A stretch of DNA of 49,326 bases, taken from Promicromonospora kroppenstedtii DSM 19349 (GTDB lineage Bacteria; Actinomycetota; Actinomycetes; Actinomycetales; Cellulomonadaceae). Each line of letters begins with the position of its first letter. Position 1 is the first letter of the stretch. The notes beneath the pieces are model-generated. The model had not been told where the DNA came from and did not search any database. It saw only the letters and a program-made list of their open reading frames with translations. Positions 35,340 through 43,325 of this stretch are shown here, in pieces. The position numbers were made by a program, and so were the translations under genes. Where the stretch lies: NCBI RefSeq assembly GCF_000515355.1, contig NZ_KI911565.1, positions 53,226 to 102,551 on the forward strand, written 5' to 3'.

Positions 35340-37604
35340 GTGTGCTTCTTCAGACGAAAGTCCAAGCGAGCGGCGGCGGCTGCGGCTGTAGCGGCGCGCG
35401 CAGCGACGGAAAATACGTCCGAGTCGTCCGCTTCTGCGCCTCTTGCGCCCAAGCGTGACGCCAACCCGGCCGCGGATGACACCGGAGCGGGGGGTGACGG
35501 CGCCAGTGCTGCCGGTGCGGTCGCCTCCGCGCGGAGTGTGCCACCACTGCACACTCCCGTGTCGAGCGCCGTCGGGACTGGGGCGTTGGTTGCGGGTTCG
35601 GAACAGGGGAGCGATGCCGAGACAGCCAGTCCCGGAACTGGACCGGTGGAGCAGCCTGACGCCGAGCCAACCAGCGTCTCCCCGGGTGAAGCGTCTGGCA
35701 CGCCCTCCGTCGTGACGGTCGCCGAGCCGGCCGGACCCGAGTCGACCGTTACCCACTCTGGGCCGGCCACCGCTCAGGAAGCCGAGCCGCACAGCCAGGC
35801 AGGACAGGACGCGGATGCTCCAGCGGTCGAGACCGCACTGCTCGGCGTAGGGCTCGCAGGAGCGCGGTCCGCTGAAGCCCCTGAGCAAGGGGAGCCGTTG
35901 GCGGACGACCCGGCAACGGAGGTCCTCCGGGACGCCGGGCGTGCGGAGCCCCTCGCCACTCCCACTGGGACTGGCGCTGAACCCGGAGGCCAAGAAGCAG
36001 TTCCCTCGTCAGTCGACATGGCGCCGCCGACCGCGGAGATCGTGAGCGGTCTTCCGCGACACGAGATCTGGGGCCAGGACCGACCAGACCCTGAGGGAAA
36101 GAACGTTGCCGTACTCAACCAGCTGATCCAGTCGGTCACCCAGGCGGTGGCGACGGAAGACGACGAGAGCACCCACGTGGCAGAGGTCCTGGAGAACGAC
36201 ACGATGATGGAAGCAGTCCTGGAGCCGGCAGTTGGCGAACGGGAGGCGACCGCGGAGACGACGAACGGCGTCGCCGTCGACCCGGACCTCATGGAGGAGT
36301 TGCCCAACCAGCGGATCCCGGAGGATGCGATCAAGCGGGCGAGCGAGGCGCTCGACGCGGCCGTGAAGGCCGCACCGGCAGTGATCGGTTCCAGCACGAT
36401 GGTGCGGGACGACGAGGCGGTGGAGTTCGTGGACTCCGAATTCACACATTTCGACGGAGAAACCGCGCCTGAGTCCGAGCCAGATGTCGGGGGCAGCGAT
36501 TACAGTGTCCGCGTGACGGATCCGATTCCTGTGCAGAGCCTCTCCGCTCCTGGTGTTTCACGTGAAACGTCCGGGTCCGCGCAGACGCCCAATGGCACTC
36601 AGCAGCCCACGGGCGGCCCGCACGGCGGCGATGACGAGCGGCGATCGGCCCTCATCGCAACCGTCCCGGCCGTTGACGATACGACTCCTGTCGCCGCCGA
36701 GCTCGCAATGGACGCTCGCCGACGTATAGAACTACAGGGCAGGCGCTTCCCGCGCCCGCCGAAGACCCGCATCATCACGGTGGCGAACCAGAAGGGCGGC
36801 GTCGGCAAGACGACGACCACGGTGAACATCGCCGCTGGGCTGGCGCAGTCTGGCCTGAACGTGCTCGTGATCGACAACGACCCGCAGGGCAATGCCTCCA
36901 CGGCGCTCGGAATCGAGCACCGCGCGGGTACGCCTTCCGTCTACGAGATCCTGGTCGAGGGCGAGCCCCTGGCGAACACCGTGCAGCAGTGCCCGGACAT
37001 CCCCAACCTCTGGGGCGTGCCCGCGACGATCGACCTGTCGGGTTCCGAGATCGAGCTGATCTCCCTTGTTTCACGTGAAACGCGGCTCCGCAAGGCGCTC
37101 GACAAGTACCTGGACGACCGCGTAGCCGCAGGTGAGGAGCGCATCGACTACGTGCTCATCGACTGCCCGCCCAGCCTGGGCCTCCTGACGGTGAACGCGT
37201 TCGTCGCGGGCCGCGAGGTCTTCATCCCGGTGCAGTGCGAGTACTACGCGCTCGAGGGGCTGAGTCAGCTGCTCAAGACGATCGACCTCATTCGATCCCA
37301 CCTCAACCCCGAGCTGCGCGTCTCGTCGATCCTGCTGACCATGTACGACGGCCGGACCAACCTGGCACAGCAGGTCGCAGGAGAGGTGCGGTCGCACTTT
37401 CCGGCGGAGACCTTCAAGACGACGATCCCACGCTCGGTCCGTATTTCCGAGGCGCCGAGCTACGGCCAGACCGTGATGACCTACGATCCTACGTCCACTG
37501 GCGCGCTTGCATATCTCCAGTCCTCCCGGGAGCTCGCCGAGCGCGGGCAGGGTGGGTCGAGTCCTCGCCGCATGAAGGCAGAAACGGTCGGAGCGCAGGA
37601 CTGA
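35340..37604 (+). CDS. parA: Chromosome-partitioning ATPase ParA with long N-terminal extension
   Basis: The last 290 residues are a standard ParA/Soj ATPase: deviant Walker A KGGVGKTTTT (485-494), IDNDPQGNAST, DYVLIDCPPSLG (Walker B) and RISEAPSYGQ. It moves origin-proximal ParB-parS complexes. Upstream the same frame is open for about 460 more residues, starting CFFRRKSKRAAAAAAVAARA and continuing as an acidic Ala/Glu/Pro/Thr-rich region. Most ParA proteins are 250-350 residues, so translation may instead begin inside, for example at GTG 36513 (VTDPIPV). Neither start has a convincing ribosome-binding site. The extension contains plausible helices (VLNQLIQSVTQAVATEDDE). Two parS sites lie in the coding sequence. 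parB follows after 97 bases. Confidence 0.9.
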   Translation: MCFFRRKSKRAAAAAAVAARAATENTSESSASAPLAPKRDANPAADDTGAGGDGASAAGAVASARSVPPLHTPVSSAVGTGALVAGSEQGSDAETASPGTGPVEQPDAEPTSVSPGEASGTPSVVTVAEPAGPESTVTHSGPATAQEAEPHSQAGQDADAPAVETALLGVGLAGARSAEAPEQGEPLADDPATEVLRDAGRAEPLATPTGTGAEPGGQEAVPSSVDMAPPTAEIVSGLPRHEIWGQDRPDPEGKNVAVLNQLIQSVTQAVATEDDESTHVAEVLENDTMMEAVLEPAVGEREATAETTNGVAVDPDLMEELPNQRIPEDAIKRASEALDAAVKAAPAVIGSSTMVRDDEAVEFVDSEFTHFDGETAPESEPDVGGSDYSVRVTDPIPVQSLSAPGVSRETSGSAQTPNGTQQPTGGPHGGDDERRSALIATVPAVDDTTPVAAELAMDARRRIELQGRRFPRPPKTRIITVANQKGGVGKTTTTVNIAAGLAQSGLNVLVIDNDPQGNASTALGIEHRAGTPSVYEILVEGEPLANTVQQCPDIPNLWGVPATIDLSGSEIELISLVSRETRLRKALDKYLDDRVAAGEERIDYVLIDCPPSLGLLTVNAFVAGREVFIPVQCEYYALEGLSQLLKTIDLIRSHLNPELRVSSILLTMYDGRTNLAQQVAGEVRSHFPAETFKTTIPRSVRISEAPSYGQTVMTYDPTSTGALAYLQSSRELAERGQGGSSPRRMKAETVGAQD
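36554..36569. promoter_or_regulatory. parS: parS site 4, inside parA
   Basis: TGTTTCACGTGAAACG matches 15/16 bases of the consensus. Within parA it encodes VSRET (residues 406-410) in the linker before the ATPase domain. Confidence 0.88.
37067..37082. promoter_or_regulatory. parS: parS site 5, inside parA
   Basis: TGTTTCACGTGAAACG, a 15/16 match, encodes VSRET (residues 577-581) within the ATPase domain, at SLVSRETRLRKAL. Homologues often have a similar VARE-type sequence here, so the protein tolerates the site. Confidence 0.88.
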
Positions 37605-37701
37605 TGGTCGGCAGTGATGAACGGGATGCGCTGCACCCGGTGATGATGGAGACGAAGCCCGTCCGCGCTCGGCGTCGGACCGGAACCGACGAGGAGACAC
37701 G

Positions 37702-38979
37702 ATGAGTGCGAAGCGACGCGGGCTCGGGCGGGGCCTGGGCGCCCTGATCCCGACGGGTCCGGAACCCGACGAGCAGGTTTCCGGCGGAGGGGAGTCTGAC
37801 GGTTTGGATGACGCCTTGGCGGGCTCGGTCGCGACCGTCGTCGAGGAGCGTCCATCGCACGAACTTGCTTCGACGGACGAGGCGCCGGTCAGCAGTGTGT
37901 CGGTCGGGACGACCACGGAGTCCGCACCCGAGCGGGCCACTGAGAAGAAGGTCTCCAAGAACACGGGACCACGTCCGAGCACGGTGAAGTGGGACTCCGC
38001 GATCGCCAGCGGCCGCCTGTCGGTGGCCAACGAGGGTGCGGACGGCAACGGCGCCTCGGCGTTGGACGATGCCTTCTTCAGCCGGGAGGAGAGCGCGGCC
38101 GAAGCTGTTTCACGTGAAACGCCGGACCTCGTCCCCGTGCCGGGCGCACGTTTCGCCGAGCTGCCTGTCACCGCGATCCGGCCGAACACGTGGCAGCCGC
38201 GCACGGTCTTCGACGAGGGTGATCTCGACGAGCTGGTCGAGTCGATCAAGGAGATCGGCGTGCTCCAGCCGATCGTCGTTCGGCCGGACAAAGAGCACCC
38301 GGGCGAGTACGAGCTCATCATGGGTGAGCGGCGCTGGCGTGCGACGCAGGCCGCTGAGCTGGAGACCATCCCGGCGATCGTCCGAGACACGGACGACGGG
38401 GACATGCTTCGGGACGCGCTACTGGAGAACCTGCACCGGTCGAACCTGAACCCGCTCGAGGAGGCAGCCGCCTACCGGCAGCTGCTCGACGACTTCGACT
38501 GCACCCACGAGGAGCTGGCGAACCGAATCGCGCGCAGCCGTCCGCAGATCTCGAACACCCTGCGGCTGCTGCGCCTTCCCCCGCTGGTCCAGCGCCGGGT
38601 CGCGGCCGGCGTGCTCTCGGCGGGCCACGCTCGGGCCCTGCTCGGGCTGAGCGACGGCGCCGAGATCGAGCGGCTCGCGCAGCGCATCGTGTCGGAGGGA
38701 CTCTCGGTCCGCGCGACCGAGGAGATAGTGATGCTCACGGAGTCGGACGGCACCGGCTCCAAGGCTCGGAAGGCCCCGCGGGCCGGTACGCGCTTCGAGG
38801 CCGTGGATGAGCTGGCGACCCGGCTCTCCGACCGGTTCGAGACGCGCGTCAAGGTGGCCCTCGGCAAGAACAAGGGTCGCATGACCGTCGAGTTCGCCTC
38901 GGTCGAGGACCTGAACCGCATCCTCAACGTCATGGCTCCCGAGGAGCGCGGACTCCTCCGTCCGCCGTCCGAGGACTGA
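37702..38979 (+). CDS. parB: Chromosome-partitioning protein ParB
   Basis: A CTP-dependent parS-binding clamp of 425 residues. It opens with the ParA-stimulating basic peptide [19 protein letters not shown] poorly conserved linker of about 130 residues precedes the ParB/Sulfiredoxin domain ([14 protein letters not shown]), which contains the CTP-binding motif GERRWRA (208-214) and [14 protein letters not shown]. The helix-turn-helix ([19 protein letters not shown]) reads parS, and the C-terminal dimerisation domain ends the protein. The ATG follows GACGAGGAGACACG. One parS site lies in the linker. A strong hairpin and another parS follow. Confidence 0.97.
   Translation: MSAKRRGLGRGLGALIPTGPEPDEQVSGGGESDGLDDALAGSVATVVEERPSHELASTDEAPVSSVSVGTTTESAPERATEKKVSKNTGPRPSTVKWDSAIASGRLSVANEGADGNGASALDDAFFSREESAAEAVSRETPDLVPVPGARFAELPVTAIRPNTWQPRTVFDEGDLDELVESIKEIGVLQPIVVRPDKEHPGEYELIMGERRWRATQAAELETIPAIVRDTDDGDMLRDALLENLHRSNLNPLEEAAAYRQLLDDFDCTHEELANRIARSRPQISNTLRLLRLPPLVQRRVAAGVLSAGHARALLGLSDGAEIERLAQRIVSEGLSVRATEEIVMLTESDGTGSKARKAPRAGTRFEAVDELATRLSDRFETRVKVALGKNKGRMTVEFASVEDLNRILNVMAPEERGLLRPPSED
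38106..38121. promoter_or_regulatory. parS: parS site 6, inside parB
   Basis: TGTTTCACGTGAAACG, a 15/16 match, encodes VSRET (residues 136-140) in the linker just before the CTP-binding domain of ParB. Confidence 0.88.
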
Positions 38980-39002
38980 CGGACAACGCGCGGACAAGCA
39001 CA

Positions 39003-39045
39003 CGGCTCAGGGCCGGCACCCGTAAGGGGTGCCGGCCCTGAGCCG
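39003..39045. terminator. Bidirectional hairpin after parB
   Basis: A perfect 19-bp inverted repeat (39003-39021 with 39027-39045) with a 5-base loop lies 23 bases after parB and 26 bases from the end of the convergent ddl gene. It is the longest perfect stem in the window and overlaps parS-like site 7 by two bases. Confidence 0.88.
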
Positions 39046-39059
39046 TTTCACGTGAAACC
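39044..39059. promoter_or_regulatory. parS: parS-like site 7 (after parB)
   Basis: CGTTTCACGTGAAACC matches 14/16 of the consensus and has the exact 14-base core. It closes the cluster and shares two bases with the parB terminator. Confidence 0.78.
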
Positions 39060-39071
39060 GACGACGCCGAA

Positions 39072-40097
39072 CTAGCGGACCGGGGTCAGTGCTCGGTCGA
39101 TGACCGCACGGTAGAGCGTCGCCAGATCGTGCCCGCTGGCCGCGACGGCCTGCGGCAGCAGTGACATCTCGGTCATGCCCGGTGCGACATTGACCTCGAG
39201 CACATGGGCGGTGCCGTCCGGGTCGAGGATCAGGTCGGTGCGGGACAGATGCCGCAGGTGAAGCGCGCGGTGCGCGCGCACCGCGACGTCCGACACGAGG
39301 GCAGCCTGGTCCGTGGTCAGTCGCGCCGGCGCGAAGAACTCCGTCTCGCCGGCCACGTAGCGCGCGGCATAGTCGTACCCGCCGTCGGCCACGATCTCGA
39401 CCGAGGGGAGGGCCTCCGGGCCGTCCGCGCCCTCGATGACACTGACCGCGAGCTCGATTCCGTCGACCGCCCGCTCGATGAGCGCCGTCTCGCCGTAGGC
39501 GAAGCACTCCACCATCGCGCGCGGCAGATCCTCGGCGCGGGTCACCACGGTGACGCCCAGCGCGGAGCCGCCCTCGGTCGGCTTCACGACCAGCGGCAGT
39601 CCGATACGCCGAAGGATCGTGTCGAGCACCGGCTGCGCCCCGAGATCGCGGAACAGGCTCTGGGGGAGCGTCACGTAGTCGGGGGTGGCGATCCCGGCGC
39701 CGAGCAGCGCGGACTTGGCGATCGGCTTGTTCCACACCACTCGGCTCGCCCGCGGACCCGTACCCACGTAGGGAAGGCCGACCATGTCGAGCACGTCGCG
39801 GACCGAGCCGTCCTCGCCGGACGCTCCGTGCAGCAGTGGCCAGACGACGTCCGGCCGGGTCTTCTCCAGGAAGGGTAGGAGGTCTGCGTCGACGTCGTGC
39901 AGCAGGACTTCCAGGCCGGTGGCGCGGAGCGCCTCGGCGACGCGACGCCCGGAGCGCAGGGAGACGTCGCGTTCGTGCGAGAGTCCGCCGGCCAGGACGA
40001 CCACGAGCGGAACGCTCCGGGCGCCGTCGGAGCTGGAGGAGGTAGAGGGCAAGCCAGCGGTGGCCGGCTCGGCCGGGACGGGTGCGGGACTGGTCAT
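39072..40097 (-). CDS. D-alanine--D-alanine ligase family protein (ATP-grasp)
   Basis: A 341-residue ATP-grasp ligase. It shows VVVLAGGLSHERDVSLRSGRRVAEAL, PLLHGASGEDGSVRDVLDM, the Lys-bearing VVKPTEGGSALGVTVV loop and the metal/product site EVNVAPGMTEMSLLPQA. These fit Ddl, but canonical Ddl has GSSVG and EVNTLPGMT, so the active-site wording differs. It is probably a Ddl paralogue common in actinobacteria; D-Ala-D-Ala synthesis for peptidoglycan is likely but a different second substrate is possible. The frame opens at 40511; the ATG at 40097 is taken as start, with a weak upstream site; another ATG lies at 40142. Confidence 0.82.
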   Translation of the reverse strand: MTSPAPVPAEPATAGLPSTSSSSDGARSVPLVVVLAGGLSHERDVSLRSGRRVAEALRATGLEVLLHDVDADLLPFLEKTRPDVVWPLLHGASGEDGSVRDVLDMVGLPYVGTGPRASRVVWNKPIAKSALLGAGIATPDYVTLPQSLFRDLGAQPVLDTILRRIGLPLVVKPTEGGSALGVTVVTRAEDLPRAMVECFAYGETALIERAVDGIELAVSVIEGADGPEALPSVEIVADGGYDYAARYVAGETEFFAPARLTTDQAALVSDVAVRAHRALHLRHLSRTDLILDPDGTAHVLEVNVAPGMTEMSLLPQAVAASGHDLATLYRAVIDRALTPVR

Positions 40098-40195
40098 CGA
40101 GGACTCACTCGGTCGGGACGAACTGGAACAGACAGCTGCCATGGTGTCAGACGCGCAGGTCAGCGGCGTGATCAGCCGCCCGCTGGCGCGCTGCG

Positions 40196-41506
40196 TCAGG
40201 CCAGGTCGGGTGCGGGGCCCTCGACGTCGTCCGTGTCGGGGTCGGGCTGCCCGGCGGTGCCGAAGAGCTGCACCAGCTCGGACTCGCCGTGCACGACGCC
40301 GGCCAGTCGGCGTACACCCTCGCGGATGCGCTCCGGAGTGGGGAAGCAGAACGAGAGGCGCATGTGGTCGGAGCCGCTGCCGTCGTAGTAGAAGGCGGTG
40401 CCGGGCACGTACGCGACGCGGGCGGTGACTGCCCTCGGTAGCATCGCCCTCGCGTCGAGGCCCTCGGGGAGCCGAACCCAGACGAAGAAGCCGCCCTGCG
40501 GTACGTTCCACGACGCGCCGGGCAGGTGTTCGCCGAGCGCGCCCACGAGCGCGTCACGCCGTTCGCGGTACGTCTCGCGGTAGGCCTTGATCTGCGCCTT
40601 CCAGTCGCAGGTCTCCAGGTATGTCGCCACGGCGAGCTGGGACGCGTTCGAGGGCGACAGGACCGCGGACTCGCTGGCGAGGACGAGCTTGTCCCGCACC
40701 GCGTGCGGCGCGATGACGAAGCCGACGCGGTAGCCGGGAGCGAACGTCTTGGAGAAGGAACCGAGGTACAGCACGCCGTCGGTGTCGTAGGAGCGGAGCG
40801 CGGGCATCGGCTCGGTGTCGAAGCCGAGCAGCCCGTACGGGTTGTCCTCGACCACGAGGACGCCGTGTTGGCGGCAGATCTCCAGGATCTGCGGACGCCG
40901 TTCGGTGGACAGCGAGACGCCTGCGGGGTTCTGGAAGGTCGGAACGGTGTACAGGAACTTCACGCGCCGGCCCGCGGCGGCGAGGCGGGTGAGCGTCGCG
41001 TCGAGCTCCGCGGGGACCAGGCCGTCGGCGTCGAGCGGTACCTGGACGACGTCGGCCTGGTAAGAGCGGAAGACGCCCAGCGCGCCGACGTATGACGGCG
41101 CCTCGGCGATGACGACGTCGCCCGGGTCCACGAAGATGCGGGTCACGAGGTCCAGCGCGGACTGCGACCCGGTGGTCACCACGACGTCGTCGGGGTGGGC
41201 GGACACGCCCTCCAGCGCGACGACCTGCGTGATGTGCTCGCGCAGCGACTCCTCGCCCTGTCCTGAGCCGTACTGCAGGGCCGTGGTCCCCTTGGTGACG
41301 ATGAGCCGCTGCATCGTGTCGGCGATGACGTCGAGCGGCAGGCCCTCGAGATACGGCATCCCTCCCGCCAGCGACACGACCTCGGGACGGTTCGCTACCG
41401 AGAAGAGGGCTCGGATCTCCGAGGCGCGCATGCCGTGCGCTCGCGCCGCGTATGAACCGAACCACGGGTCGAGGCGGGTACCGGCAGTCTCGGGAAGCTC
41501 GTTCAC
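40196..41506 (-). CDS. PLP-dependent aminotransferase, class I/II
   Basis: A 436-residue fold-type I aminotransferase. It has SLAGGMPYLEGLPLD, TTGSQSALDLVTRIF, YTVPTFQNPAGVSLS, VEDNPYGLLGF and the PLP-binding lysine in GSFSKTFAPGYRVGF. The pattern resembles LysN/2-aminoadipate or aromatic aminotransferases and the catalytic half of MocR regulators, but no helix-turn-helix domain is attached. Substrate is not determined. The frame continues to 41665; GTG at 41506 gives the usual N-terminus (VNELPETAG). An inverted repeat sits 8 bases upstream of this start. An acidic tail of about 25 residues ends the protein. Confidence 0.87.
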   Translation of the reverse strand: MNELPETAGTRLDPWFGSYAARAHGMRASEIRALFSVANRPEVVSLAGGMPYLEGLPLDVIADTMQRLIVTKGTTALQYGSGQGEESLREHITQVVALEGVSAHPDDVVVTTGSQSALDLVTRIFVDPGDVVIAEAPSYVGALGVFRSYQADVVQVPLDADGLVPAELDATLTRLAAAGRRVKFLYTVPTFQNPAGVSLSTERRPQILEICRQHGVLVVEDNPYGLLGFDTEPMPALRSYDTDGVLYLGSFSKTFAPGYRVGFVIAPHAVRDKLVLASESAVLSPSNASQLAVATYLETCDWKAQIKAYRETYRERRDALVGALGEHLPGASWNVPQGGFFVWVRLPEGLDARAMLPRAVTARVAYVPGTAFYYDGSGSDHMRLSFCFPTPERIREGVRRLAGVVHGESELVQLFGTAGQPDPDTDDVEGPAPDLA

Positions 41507-41514
41507 GCACGTCA

Positions 41515-41539
41515 GTCTCGCACGCACCGTGTGCGAGAC
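41515..41539. promoter_or_regulatory. Inverted repeat upstream of the aminotransferase gene
   Basis: A perfect 9-bp inverted repeat, GTCTCGCAC and GTGCGAGAC with a 7-base spacer, lies between 9 and 33 bases upstream of the aminotransferase start. It could be an operator for a dimeric regulator or a hairpin in the mRNA leader that hides the start. Confidence 0.5.
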
Positions 41540-41614
41540 ACAGTGGTCGTTCGTAGTGAAACGGTGAGACTGCCAGGCAGACCGGCTCCGGTAAGGCCCG
41601 AGCGGGCAGCAGAA

Positions 41615-41671
41615 GAGCGCGTGCCCGGCTCCACGTCCGGTCACGAGGACCAGCGGGCCGGGCACGCGCTC
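41615..41671 (-). terminator. Hairpin after trxA
   Basis: A perfect 15-bp inverted repeat (41615-41629 with 41657-41671) with a 27-base loop lies 22 bases past the end of trxA on the minus strand. The long loop makes it less typical, but the stem is very stable. Confidence 0.65.
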
Positions 41672-41693
41672 CTTGCACGCGGTGAGGGGACGG

Positions 41694-42020
41694 TCAGCCC
41701 GCGAGGACCTCGTCGATCTCCTCGGTCAGCGCGCGCTTCGGGCGGGCGCCGATGATCGACTTCACGACCTCGCCGCCCTTGTAGACGTTGAGCGTCGGGA
41801 TCGAGACGATGCCGTAGTCCATGGCGGTCTGCCGGTTCTCGTCGGTGTCGAGCTTGACGATCTTGATCTTGCCCTCGTACTCGTCGGAAAGCTCCTCGAG
41901 GATCGGCGCGACCATGCGACACGGGCCGCACCAGGTGGCCCAGAAGTCGACGAAGACAGGAATGTCAGAGTCGAGGACCTCGGCCTTGAAGGTGTCGTCG
42001 GTGACCTTGATGGTGCTCAT
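41694..42020 (-). CDS. trxA: Thioredoxin
   Basis: A 108-residue thioredoxin with the active site [11 protein letters not shown] and the conserved cis-proline segment [11 protein letters not shown]. It reduces protein disulfides in the cytoplasm. The ATG follows AAGGAGGATGCTGG. The open frame extends far upstream but this start matches the family. It is 71 bases downstream of trxB on the same strand, so the reductase and its substrate are co-expressed. Confidence 0.97.
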   Translation of the reverse strand: MSTIKVTDDTFKAEVLDSDIPVFVDFWATWCGPCRMVAPILEELSDEYEGKIKIVKLDTDENRQTAMDYGIVSIPTLNVYKGGEVVKSIIGARPKRALTEEIDEVLAG

Positions 42021-42091
42021 CCAGCATCCTCCTTGTAGATGGCCCCGTGCGGGGCCGAGCGGGGCGGGCCAGCGGGTGCCGGCCGGAGGGC

Positions 42092-43066
42092 TCAGTCGTT
42101 CAGCGAGTCCAGGAACGCCTGGGCGTCGAGCGCCGCCGAGCAGCCCGAGCCGGCGGCCGTGATCGCCTGGCGGTAGGTGTGGTCGACGGCGTCGCCGCAG
42201 GCGAAGACGCCGGGAAGGTTGGTGCGGGTGCTGCGGCCCTCGACGAGGATGTAGCCGTTCTCGTCCAGGTCCACCTGGCCCTTGACGAGATCCGTGCGGG
42301 GCTCGTGGCCGATCGCGACGAACAGCCCGGTCGCGTCCAGGTCGCGCACCTCGCCGGTGACGGTGTCCCGCAGGCTGAGCCCGGAGACCTTGTCGTCGCC
42401 CGTGATGCCGGCGATCTCGCTGTTCCACGCGAACTCGATCTTCGGGTCCGCGGTGGCACGCTCCGCCATGATCTTCGATGCGCGCAGGTCGTCGCGACGG
42501 TGCACGACGGTCACCTTCGAGGCGAAGCGTGTGAGGAACGTGGCCTCTTCCATCGCCGAGTCGCCACCGCCGACGACAGCGATCTCCTGGTCGCGGAAGA
42601 AGAAGCCGTCACACGTGGCGCACCACGAGACGCCGCGCCCGGAGAGGCGCTTCTCGTCGGGCAGCCCGAGCTCGCGGTAGGCCGAGCCGGTCGACAGGAT
42701 CACCGAGCGGGCACGGTAGGTGTCGCCGCCACCCGTGACGATCGTCTTGACGTCGCCGGACAGCTCGACCTGCTCCGCGTCGTCCCAGACGACCTTGGCG
42801 CCGAACTTCTCCGCCTGCTCCCGCATGGCCTCCATCAGGTCAGGGCCCTGGATGCCGGCGGGGAAGCCGGGGAAGTTCTCGACCTCGGTCGTGTTCATGA
42901 GCGCGCCGCCCGCGGTGACCGAACCCGCGATGACCACGGGCGCGAAGCCGGCACGAGCCGCGTAGATGGCCGCGGTGTAACCCGCGGGACCGGACCCGAC
43001 GATGACGACGTCGAGCACAGGGGCGTCGGCGGTGCCGGCGGCCGGAGCGGTGGTCTGTTCGGTCAA
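42092..43066 (-). CDS. trxB: Thioredoxin-disulfide reductase
   Basis: An FAD-containing NADPH-dependent reductase of 324 residues. The FAD motif is [20 protein letters not shown], the redox-active disulfide is [10 protein letters not shown], the NADPH motif is [12 protein letters not shown] and the second FAD motif is [15 protein letters not shown]. The TTG at 43066 is preceded by CGAGGAGAACACC, a good ribosome-binding site, and is preferred; an ATG at 43087 in the same frame lacks one. It reduces TrxA encoded next. Confidence 0.95.
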   Translation of the reverse strand: MTEQTTAPAAGTADAPVLDVVIVGSGPAGYTAAIYAARAGFAPVVIAGSVTAGGALMNTTEVENFPGFPAGIQGPDLMEAMREQAEKFGAKVVWDDAEQVELSGDVKTIVTGGGDTYRARSVILSTGSAYRELGLPDEKRLSGRGVSWCATCDGFFFRDQEIAVVGGGDSAMEEATFLTRFASKVTVVHRRDDLRASKIMAERATADPKIEFAWNSEIAGITGDDKVSGLSLRDTVTGEVRDLDATGLFVAIGHEPRTDLVKGQVDLDENGYILVEGRSTRTNLPGVFACGDAVDHTYRQAITAAGSGCSAALDAQAFLDSLND

Positions 43067-43225
43067 GGTGTTCTCCTCGAGTTCCATTGGCACACGCAAC
43101 AACACGCGGGCGGGTCCCAGTGTTCCAGCCCTGACCACGCAGGGCTCGACCGTGGACGTGAGTCTCGACACACGGTATCGACATCCGTCGACGGATCCGG
43201 TAACAGGGCCAGCCCTGTCACGGCA

Positions 43226-43281
43226 GAACACCGGCGGGAGCGAACCATCTGCATGAACATGGTTCGGACCCGCCGGTGTTC
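43226..43281 (-). terminator. Long hairpin after the pseudokinase gene
   Basis: An extended inverted repeat: a 13-bp outer stem (43226-43238 with 43269-43281), a 2-by-2 internal mismatch, an 8-bp inner stem (43241-43248 with 43259-43266) and a 10-base loop. It lies 45 bases past the pseudokinase gene, before trxB. Confidence 0.75.
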
Positions 43282-43325
43282 CGTATTGCTCGGTACTGCT
43301 CGGTGCTGTCGGTGACGGCGATCCG

